This document shows, in pieces, positions 56,796-64,000 of a DNA stretch of 64,000 nt. The notes under the pieces are model-generated. The model saw nothing but the letters and a program-made list of their open reading frames with translations. It searched no databases and was not told the origin of the DNA. The DNA comes from Lentinula raphanica (taxonomy: Eukaryota; Basidiomycota; Agaricomycetes; Agaricales; Omphalotaceae): assembly GCA_027919835.1 (NCBI GenBank), contig JANVFP010000023.1, positions 62,001 to 126,000 of the forward strand, in the 5' to 3' direction. Position numbers and translations under genes: made by a program. Position 1 is the first letter of the stretch. The number at the start of each line of letters is the position of its first letter.

Positions 56796-57248
56796 ATACT
56801 GCTATGTATAAAAGAATCATTCTACTTGGTAATGTATTCCTTTGGTCTCAACGGGGGTAGCGGGCTCTGCCGCTATGAGTCGGCGCTACATCGATTATTT
56901 TCTAAAACTATTGGCCGGGATTATTATTGATGTACCTTCGGCGATACTTGAGCTTGATAGTATGCCAGCCAACCTTTAGGGACTCAAAGTTGAAACACTT
57001 GCTGGTCCTGTCAGTGGCAGCACAGTTGAAGCTAATGACATGGAGGAAGATGATGATTGAGATGTTGATATTCCTGGCATCTTACTTTGTAGTTTTAGCA
57101 CTTCTTAGCATTTATAACATGTCATTTACTGTTTCTGACAAGTTTTTAGCAGCTAATAACAATTTTGTTAAAAACATGTTAATAACCTATGCTAAAAATG
57201 GTCCAAACTTGTCCGAATTTCTAGCAGTTAATAACAAACCCAAAATAG

Positions 57249-57265
57249 TTTCTGGCACAGCGCTA
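57249..57265 (-). repeat. hAT-like terminal inverted repeat, right
   Basis: TAGCGCTGTGCCAGAAA on the minus strand. The partner of 55647-55663. Confidence 0.8.
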
Positions 57266-57273
57266 AACGGCGA
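57266..57273. repeat. Target site duplication, right copy
   Basis: AACGGCGA, an exact copy of 55639-55646, directly joined to the remaining promoter of the first paralogue (GGCAGTGACCAGCC...). Confidence 0.8.
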
Positions 57274-57317
57274 GGCAGTGACCAGCCACAAACTTCTAGC
57301 GTGCTCTTAGCTCTCAT

Positions 57318-57325
57318 TATAAAAG
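57318..57325 (+). promoter_or_regulatory. TATA box of the first tandem paralogue
   Basis: TATAAAAG, 55 bp before the ATG at 57380 and downstream of the transposon. The core promoter therefore survived the insertion while the upstream part was separated by 1.6 kb. The second paralogue has only a TAAATAAAG-like variant at the matching place. Confidence 0.55.
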
Positions 57326-57379
57326 GCATGCAGCGGTGAGATAACTCTCATCTTTCTCTTCCTCTCTCTCTTGTTCGCC

Positions 57380-58117
57380 ATGTCATCGAAAGTATCGATA
57401 ATCAACGAGCCTGTTGCTGTGAACACGATGGACCTCTACCGAGATTTCCATCTTCAATTCCCAAATACCGAGAAGCATCCCTCTTTCCATGCCCCTCCTC
57501 CTTATACTCAAGTCCACGCACATCCTCATTTTGATCAAACATCCGATGATTCATCTCCTCACCAATGCTCGGACACTCAAAGATGCCATGCCTCGCGCCT
57601 ACGACGTGTAATTCTACCCGCCATTGTCGCAATGGTTTCGCTGGGAGGTCTCTTGGTGCTCTCCTGCATATCTGCCGGTCTGAGTGGAGTTGAAGGCGCT
57701 GATGGTCTTTTGAAACGGGCTACTGATGACAACGGGACTTTCGTGAACAACAAGCGTAAGTTACCTCGTGCACTTATCCAAGAACGCCACACTTACCAGT
57801 TTCATTCGTCAAATAGTATACCTCATCATCGTATTCGTTGGTCTGTTTCTAGTGGTGATACTTGGTATCTGTCTCAGTGCATGGTGTTGTCGAGGTACGT
57901 AAACGTTCAACTTACTCATTCTCGTCCTCACGAAATTCTCGTTACTAGGTTCATTTGAGAATCCACTGTGCTGTCCGTGCTATTTGTGCGCTTGTTGTGG
58001 TGGTTTGGGTAAGTCTATCTTCCTGTGTTAATGGACCTCAGAAACTGACTACTGGTGCTAGCGTGTCTTGAATGTATAGGTTGCGGACTTTGCGCTGAAG
58101 GGATCGAGAATGCATGA
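57380..58117 (+). CDS. PPxY / two-helix / Cys-rich-tail membrane protein, tandem copy 1
   Basis: Four exons (57380-57755, 57817-57894, 57949-58008, 58062-58117) give about 189 residues. The N-terminal 60 residues contain a PY motif (APPPYT) and a His-rich stretch (VHAHPHF). Helix 1 is RLRRVILPAIVAMVSLGGLL and following; helix 2 is LYLIIVFVGLFLVVILGICL. Right after it comes a Cys-rich tail, AWCCRGSFENPLCCPCYLCA then CCGGLACLECIGCGLCAEGI, ending ENA. I know no family. PPxY motifs bind WW domains such as those of the ubiquitin ligase Rsp5, and Cys next to a membrane helix are usual palmitoylation sites, so a membrane adaptor role is conceivable but unproven. The upstream promoter is split by the hAT-like element. 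Confidence 0.75.
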
Positions 58118-58432
58118 TCATCATTATGACAAGGAGCATTATAAGTACCCTAACGAACATTATTTCTTGTACGCTTATGACACCTTGGACCTTTCAGTAC
58201 CTTCTCCTTCTCCTTCTCACATAACACTTGCGATATTCGTGTTGAATCCACTGCCCATGGCCCATGGTGTCGGGATGTTATCCTAGAATCGACCTGTGCC
58301 GCTTTTTTCATTCCTGAGTCCTGAGATCAACTGTGCGTGCACTTTAGAGATGATCAAGATAGAGAGAATTGACCAATACTGTGCGGCGACAGACGGCGAC
58401 TAGGCTGCAGAATGTGCATGAAAATCAGTTAA

Positions 58433-58728
58433 CTGCCTCGGTCGTTAAAGCTGTAAAACACCACATTCTTGAATGGCGAAGTTGTACTCCGCAGCGAAGG
58501 GAAGATCAAAGCCAAGACCAGCAAAGGCTGTACATGAGAATAAACTGCTGAAGATGGTATGTTGCTGTATGTAGCTTCCTTGTTCACCACAGAGTCTCCG
58601 AACCTTCGCTTGACAACGCAGTGGCCAGCCATAAACTTCTAGCGTGTCCATAAATAAAGCTCCATGCAGCGATGACATATCTCGCATCTTCCTCTTCCTC
58701 TCTTCCTCTCTTTCTATAGGAGTTTGCC
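58433..58728 (+). promoter_or_regulatory. Promoter of the second tandem paralogue, uninterrupted
   Basis: About 300 bp matching the promoter pieces of copy 1 at 55404-55646 and 57266-57379. It shows what the site looked like before the transposon arrived: TCGCTTGACAACG continues directly into CAGTGGCCAGCC, with small indels, and the leader keeps a CATCTTCCTCTTCCTCTC-like tract before the ATG. Confidence 0.6.
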
Positions 58729-59489
58729 ATGTCTTCAAAAGTCTTGACAATCAACGAGCCTCTTGCTGTCAACATCATGTCGAATCTCTACCGAGGTTCC
58801 CATTCTCATATACCAAATACCGAGAAAATTCCCTCTTTGCGTGCCCCTCCTCCTTATACCAAAGTGCACGCACATCCTCACTTTGATCAAATGTCGGATA
58901 ATTCATCTCCTAATCAACATACGGTCCAGGACACTCAAAGACGCCATGCCTCGCGCCTACGACGTGTAGTTCTTCCCGTCGTCGTCGCAATCATTTCCCT
59001 GGGAGGTCTGATTGTGCTCTCCTGCATATTGATCAGTCTGAGTGGAGTTGAGAGTTCTGGTGGCCTTTCAATACGCGCTGACGATGACAATGCTTTGAGG
59101 AGAGACAGACGTAAGTGACCAACTCGCGCGATTGTTTTAAAACTTCATACTCACCAGTTTCGTTTGTCGATTAGTCTACCTCATCATCGTCTTTGTTGGT
59201 CTATTTCTAGTGGTGATACTTGGTATCTGTCTCAGCGCATGGTGTTGTCGAGGTATGCCAATATTCCTAACTTATTTCAAGTTCTGGTCAAATTTACGAG
59301 AACTTTGTCATTAGGTTCGTTTGAGAATCCACTTTGCTGTCCGTGCTACCTATGCGCTTGTTGTGGTGGTCTGGGTAAGTCTTACTTTTGATTCTTGGTC
59401 ACGTAGACCTGTGGGATTGACTACTTGTCGTAGCGTGTCTCGAATGCATGAGTTGTGGACTTTGCGCTGAAGGGATTGAGAATGCATGA
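58729..59489 (+). CDS. PPxY / two-helix / Cys-rich-tail membrane protein, tandem copy 2
   Basis: Same four-exon plan and intron phases as the gene at 57380; exon 1 is 58729-59110. The sequence keeps MSSKV.TINEPLAVN, the PY motif (RAPPPYT), VHAHPHFDQ, a helix RLRRVVLPVVVAIISLGGLI and a second helix identical to copy 1, LYLIIVFVGLFLVVILGICL. The tail is nearly the same: NPLCCPCYLCACCGGL, then CLECMSCGLCAEGIENA. The C-terminal 65 residues are almost invariant while the linker between helices differs, so the tail is under strong constraint. Both copies look intact. The duplication unit is about 1.35 kb and includes the promoter. Confidence 0.75.
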
Positions 59490-60786
59490 TCATCATCATG
59501 ATGAGGAGCGTTATACCCTAATAGACATTATTATCGCTCATTACACTTATCATATCTTGGACCTTCTAGTATCGTCTCCTTCTCTCATAGTACTTGCAAT
59601 CCACTGATCAGGTATCTTCACCACGCTACTGCAGCTGAAACCGGGCGAAATCAATCGGCGAACCTGAAGACCATTCCATCATGAAAACTTGAAGTGCCTC
59701 AAGCAGACCTCTGTAAGGAAAACTATATCAGGAAGGAATCGACTGGTGCCAGTACCACAGGTAACGTCCCAATTCTACCAACTTCTGACTCCTTTGACCG
59801 AAGGTTTTTCAGGGATTCTGGGGGGCATTCGTACCTTGTTCATTCGATCTATTGGGCTTGGAAGCTAGGCACCATAGATAGCAGTGGCTGCCAATAGTGG
59901 GTCAACGATTATAGTTCCGGGTGGGGCACCACAGGGCAACACACAAGCCATCGAAGGGTACGATCTAGTACGACTAATCCATGAAGCGAACCAGCAACTT
60001 TCTTTCCACTGGAGATGAATCTGAAGCTTGGAATATCTGGCTGTCGGAGCGTTCAACAATCTAGCACAAATGTCAGGCGGCCATCCTATTATCTGGTCAG
60101 GGCTCTGGAAGAAACGTCATTTTACCGTTTTTTTCGTCCAGCTGATAGGCCTTGCCCGCATTCGTACTTCATCCCGCGGCGCTGTCGCGATCACAAGGCA
60201 CAACGAAAAACTCGGAGTGAGACATTTATTGACTATGCGGATGGACGTATCTATCTTGCATCAACAAAGTGGCCCCCCGCTATACCCCCTAAAAGCAGAA
60301 GGCTCAATGTACATCAATTTCACGTTTGGAGGAATCCGAAGATTTGCTGCTGTAGGTACAATGCGTACGCTCCCTACTATTGATGGAGTTGTGAGTCATT
60401 CCGTTGATCTTGTATCTTGTATCTGTCTGATTAACCGAAATCTTTTGTTTTTTCAGAAATCTGCATTGTCAGTGGAATAATACCAAAATCTGAGACTGGG
60501 TAAAATGGACCCAGTGACATTTGGTTTAGTGCTAAAGGAATTCCAGCGGGCTATCGAAAAGTAATCGAAAGTAATCGAGAGAATTGGAAAATGAACAAAG
60601 GACACCTTCTTTGAAGGTGGGGCGGGAAATTGCCTCCGCCCATCATCTGGACTGTTATAAGCTGGACGTATAGTTTGCGTAGCTGCGCTGATCAACATCT
60701 ACCCGCACTTCCAACCTTCTCCTCTCTGCTCTCTACTACAAATCCATCTAGTAAGAGGAAACATCTGACGAGAAATCAGTAGCTAG
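59490..60786. other. Accessory region with frame-broken coding-like sequence
   Basis: About 1.3 kb. Coding-like stretches occur in different frames: GAPQGNTQAIEGYDLVRLIH near 59926-59985, GDESEAWNIWLSERSTI near 60011-60061, and the frame at 60070-60480. The end near 60700-60786 is the C2H2 gene promoter. Confidence 0.4.
60070..60480 (+). pseudogene. Frame-broken gene of unknown family
   Basis: From the ATG at 60070 the frame reads MSGGHPIIWSGLWKKRHFTV, then LYPLKAEGSMYINFTFGGIR and RFAAVGTMRTLPTIDGV. A good intron (GTGAGT...TTTTTCAG, about 70 bp) then leads to KSALSVE and a stop. Coding-like sequence in two other frames lies directly upstream (59900-60060) without splice sites, so the gene looks frameshifted. 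No family is recognised. Confidence 0.35.
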
Positions 60787-61784
60787 ATGCCTCGTCAATC
60801 ATCTCCAGCTTCTTCGTCGCGTCTATCTCCTAGGTTAGTGGGGTCCCTTACTGACGTCAATCACCGAACTAACAGGAGTATATTTTATATTGCCAACAAT
60901 TACCATTCCTCTATATCGTGCCGTGTGTTCTCTCAGTCTCAGCACGAGCTCTAGCAGCGACGACTATCTGGATAGCAGTGTCAGCGTCACGTCTACATCA
61001 ACGAGTTCTTCCTCGTCTTCGTCCACGCGTGAGCGACAGGCTATGGCGCGAATCCATTCCCTAGGTTTCGCTCCCTCCTCCTCAAGGTCCAAGCATACTC
61101 ACAACAAGACCGAAACCGTCCTCATCCGCGCCCGTAACGCCAACATCCCCATCGTCCTCCGTCCTCATCACAAGAAGACCACGGGGAATCACGCTGTCAG
61201 CCGCCGAAGACACACCTCAGACGACGATTCTGACTACGAGCAATCCTCGTATCTGCAGAGTCAGCAACGAAGCAAGAAGCAGAAGGTCAAGTCGCAAGAG
61301 CAGCTTGACGCGGAGGAACGTCGAATGCTTGAGCGTAAGGCTGAGCTCGCGGATGACCCTCTGTTGGACGCGAGTCGAATGCGTCCTGATAAAGTCTGGT
61401 GTCTCCCGTGCAACAAGTACATCCAGATCGATAGCAGGAGGCAATTTTACGCGACTTTGTGGTATAAGCATCGGAGTAAGAGACACAGTGATGTGCCATT
61501 GAAGGTATGGAATAATATCCCCCTTACTAGTGTTTCTTCCGACTTACCGGGAATATCTACAGCGTTCAGAAATGGAGAGCGCAGATATGGACGTAGATAG
61601 TGAAGAGTTCACCCCCAATCCATCGAATGAAACCCCGGCGGCAGGTCGAGTTTTGATCGAGCCCTCATTGTCCCTCGCCGTGCCTGTGATCGACGATGCA
61701 CTTGCGAGCAATATCCTTGCGGAAATGTACTCAAAAGCAAAGGGCCTCCGGTTGTTATCTCTTGCTGCGGCGGCTTTGGCCTAG
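60787..61784 (+). CDS. Basidiomycete protein with C2H2-like zinc finger
   Basis: Exon 1 (MPRQSSPASSSRLSP, 60787-60833) is joined by a 103-bp intron to a Ser-rich stretch, then a basic region (RPHHKKTTG, then SQQRSKKQKVKS, an NLS-like cluster). The finger is WCLPCNKYIQID followed by FYATLWYKHRSKRH: Cys-x2-Cys, a linker of about 18 residues, His-x4-His. I recall this C-x2-C...W.KH...H motif in many Agaricomycete proteins. After one more intron the C-terminus is acidic and helical, ending EMYSKAKGLRLLSLAAAALA. It probably binds nucleic acid or protein in the nucleus. Confidence 0.7.
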
Positions 61785-62002
61785 GACGCCTTGGACCAAC
61801 TTCCCTCTACCATACACGCTCTTTCCCGGGGGTTTCAAGATATAAGTATATTAACCAAATTTCTTTGTGTAAATTACGTTGTACTTGTACTAAATACTAC
61901 TGTGTACTCCTCTGGTTTCTCGCTCTATATCAAGTTCGTACAATGTACATTAATTTGTCTTTTCCCTCAATGAAGAACTCATCGTGCAGATAAAATTTCT
62001 GC

Positions 62003-62012
62003 AAAAAAAAAA
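62003..62012 (-). terminator. RNA polymerase III terminator of tRNA-His
   Basis: A run of ten A on the plus strand, which is ten T directly after the 3' end of the tRNA on the minus strand. Confidence 0.85.
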
Positions 62013-62102
62013 TGTCCCTGGGGAGATTCGAGCTCCCGGCTTCGCGGAATTGCAGTTCGAAACAACCACAACACGATGATTTAACCACTAATCGACAGGG
62101 AC
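62013..62102 (-). tRNA. tRNA-His (GTG) with 18-nt intron
   Basis: On the minus strand the acceptor stem GTCCCTG pairs perfectly with CAGGGAC, followed by discriminator A73, as usual for eukaryotic tRNA-His. The D arm is GAT-loop-ATC. The anticodon stem TCGTG/CGCGA has one G-U pair, with anticodon GTG. An 18-nt intron sits one base 3' of the anticodon (plus-strand positions 62048-62065). The T arm is GGGAG-CTCGAAT-CTCCC. The T loop has C where T54 is expected, which weakens the B-box, so expression is not certain. A Pol III terminator follows directly. Confidence 0.85.
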
Positions 62103-62170
62103 TTGCTAACAATACCGGTTGACAAGCACATATAGCGTTCATCCGACTCTCATCTTTGCTGAAACCTGTC

Positions 62171-64000
62171 ATGCAGGAATTCATGGCTCTCTCTTCGTTC
62201 CTACTTGCATCTGGAAGCAAAAACGCTGCCATAGATACTGAACTTGATTCTTTGTTCCAGAAAGCGACTACTGAACCTGTGAGTCACATTTTCTGTCTTT
62301 GAATACGTCGACTCAACGGTCAATCAGCAAGTCAAAGCACCTCTTCCTTCGAGCTCTGGTAAACCGAAAAGAAAACACCAGGAACTTCTTCCACACACAG
62401 CCGAGAAGACGAATAAAAAACACAAGGCAAAAGATAGTCATGATTTGCTGGTACCGACGAAGAAACCATCGAAATCCTTTAAAGCACCGAAAGCCCTCGC
62501 GAAGAAGAATGGCAATGATGGATCAGAAGGAGAATCTGACGATGATTCCGAATTGGAACAAACATATCTTTCGAGGACGGTCAGGGTAAAAGGGAAAAAA
62601 CTTTCCAAGTCAGACCACGACGACGGCAGCGAACGCGACTTGTCGGTAGAAGGAGAGAACTCTTCGAGTAACGAGGAAGACGAAGAAGACGAACCTCCTC
62701 AGCACGAAACTCTCACTAAGAAACAATCTTCGAAGAGCTCCTCGAAGGTTCCTCGAAAATACACTCCTCCTGACGAGACACCCGAGCAAAGAAACGCCCG
62801 AACACTCTTTGTTGGCAATCTCAGCGTCGAGGTTTCTCAAAAGAAGGTACATTTCATTTGCATCTCTTGTATTCTATTCTTCTCATTCAAAAACCTCCCC
62901 TAGTCATTACTCAAATCACTGCAACGACATATCCTTTCCCTCATTCCTACACCCTCCGACTCGTCCAACATACGGCCCAAAATCGAATCAACTAGGTTCC
63001 GTTCAGTCCCATTCGCCGTACCGACTTCTACACTCGAACAGGTTGAAGAGGAACCTTCGTCTAAGAAGAAAAAGTCTAAATCATCGTCCAAAGCTCGTCA
63101 GCACGATCTCGACCGTACCCAATCTTGGAAGAAATCCACTTCCTCCGGCGATCAGGGAGCAGGAGACGCAGCCGAAAGCGAGAAAAATTTCCTCACTCCC
63201 GCACAAAAGAAGAAAATCGCATTCATCAATCAGGAGATACACGCTTCCGGCTCGAGCGTTAATGCCTATCTCGTCTTTGCGCATCCTCTTCCTACGTCCG
63301 ACGAGGTCACGAAGCGGAGACCGAACCTACCGCCGCTTCCGGAGGTGATGGATCCCTACAAAGCTGCTCGTCTGGCCCAAGAGGCTTGTGACGGGTCCGA
63401 GTTCATGGAGCGGACGTTGAGGGTCGACATCGTTTCTCAGAACCCGGACTCGGCTTTGGCAGAGACTCAGGGAAGGGTTCTTAGGACAGGTAGTGATGTT
63501 GATCCCAAGCGATGCATCTTCGTTGGGAATTTGGATTTTGAAAGTAAAGAGGAAGACGTGAGGGCATATTTCGAGTCTGTGGTCAGTGCCGAAAAGGGAC
63601 CCAGGATTGATGGTACAAATCGGGATAGTGATGATCAGGATAGCGACAGCGATGAGGACGAAGATGAGGATGAAGGACATGATGAAAAGAAGAAAACTTC
63701 GAAAGAAGGGGGTCGATCAAAAGGCTGGGTGACGCGCGTTCGAATCATCCGCGATAAAGACACGCAGCTTGGCAAAGGCTTTGCCTATGTCCAATTCGCA
63801 GAACGCGACTGCGTGGACGAAATCCTCGCCGCTGCCCTCGAGCCTGGCAAGCTCAAATTCGCCAAACGCAAGCTCAGAGTAGAACGATGCAAAACCATCC
63901 CAGGAGGCTCGTTCAAAGTCAAGGTCAAATCGACCCCTTCATCATCGAGAACAAACGACCCTACTTCCAAAGCCTCAGCCTCAGCCCACCCCAAATACCC
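62171..64000 (+). CDS. Nop12/RBM34-like nucleolar RNA-binding protein, 3' end beyond window
   Basis: Acts in 60S ribosome (pre-25S rRNA) maturation in the nucleolus. It starts MQEFMALSSFLLASGSKN (an alternative in-frame ATG is at 62183), then a long Lys/Ser/acidic region. RRM 1 opens with RNARTLFVGNLSVEVSQKK and is interrupted by an intron, followed by a large insert within the RRM and VNAYLVFAHPLPT, then LRVDIVSQNP. RRM 2 opens RCIFVGNLDFESKEEDVRAY, then TRVRIIRDKDTQLGKGFAYV, QFAERDCVDEI and KLRVERCKTIPGG. The protein is cut by the right edge in its basic C-terminal tail. RNP1 and RNP2 motifs are present in both domains. Confidence 0.88.

Larger units (their letters stand above)
55647..57265. 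mobile_element. hAT-like DNA transposon, non-autonomous or decayed, 1619 bp
   Basis: The element has terminal inverted repeats TAGTGCTGTGCCAGAAA (left) and TAGCGCTGTGCCAGAAA (right, minus strand), differing at one of 17 positions. The first five bases fit the hAT consensus YARNG. An exact 8-bp target duplication AACGGCGA flanks it. Subterminal zones at both ends repeat TTAATAACA/TGTTATTAA-type motifs, as expected for transposase-binding sites. No hAT transposase (zinc-finger BED or C-terminal dimerisation region) is visible; instead it carries two unknown open frames at 56101-56795. It sits about 115 bp before the start of the first tandem paralogue. The sharp ends and intact target duplication suggest a fairly recent insertion. 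Confidence 0.82.

Noticed and set aside
1..64000. CRISPR arrays, operons, bacterial-type promoters and rRNA genes
   Set aside because: Nothing of the kind is present. Intron density, splice signals and gene families show a fungal nuclear genome.

Overview
This window looks like nuclear DNA of an Agaricomycete (mushroom-forming basidiomycete). Its genes are dense and intron-rich, with many introns of about 45-75 bp. Several proteins belong to lineages typical of this group: a DUF6533 membrane protein, basidiomycete 7TM receptors, a polyporopepsin-like protease and a bZIP factor of the RDVQRAFRAR type. All coordinates span the gene from start codon to stop codon, introns included. Most gene models were built by hand from splice-site phase and family motifs. 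No search was run.

Layout. 1-6.4 kb: three minus-strand genes, namely a 7TM receptor cut by the left edge, translesion DNA polymerase eta, and a conserved basidiomycete protein of unknown function. 6.7-16.5 kb: plus-strand AIFM3-like Rieske/flavin reductase (with an in-frame stop), LAMMER kinase, secreted ThuA-domain protein and a second 7TM receptor. 17-21.4 kb: minus-strand aspartic protease and peroxisomal enoyl-CoA isomerase-like protein, the latter divergent from a small complex I subunit. 22.5-26.8 kb: a CaaX-type DnaJ, divergent from the 25S rRNA m5C methyltransferase NSUN5/Rcm1. 28.7-29.7 kb: bZIP factor. 30.6-35.7 kb: uracil-DNA glycosylase, divergent from dolichol kinase. 37-41 kb: a single-exon secreted protein of unknown family, a broken copy of a dolichol kinase segment, and homocitrate synthase. 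41.6-51.4 kb: a very long hybrid histidine kinase and eIF3 subunit l. 51.6-55.1 kb: a PAQR/Izh receptor divergent from a DUF6533 protein. 55.4-59.5 kb: an accessory block with a complete hAT-like transposon inserted into the promoter of the first of two tandem paralogues. 60.8-64 kb: C2H2-like protein, intron-containing tRNA-His and Nop12/RBM34 (cut by the right edge).

Most of the window is housekeeping: DNA repair (pol eta, UNG), ribosome biogenesis and translation (NSUN5, Nop12, eIF3l, tRNA), lysine synthesis, glycosylation and chaperones. Signalling genes are spread among them (two 7TM receptors, PAQR, LAMMER kinase, hybrid histidine kinase). The least conventional part is 55.4-59.5 kb. 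There, a PPxY, two-membrane-segment, Cys-rich-tail protein is duplicated, and the promoter of one copy is split by a transposon with an exact 8-bp target duplication.

Gene-structure oddities include a start codon split by an intron, 6-nt and 14-nt microexons, two GC-AG introns with the same donor, and an apparently ATG-less dolichol kinase.
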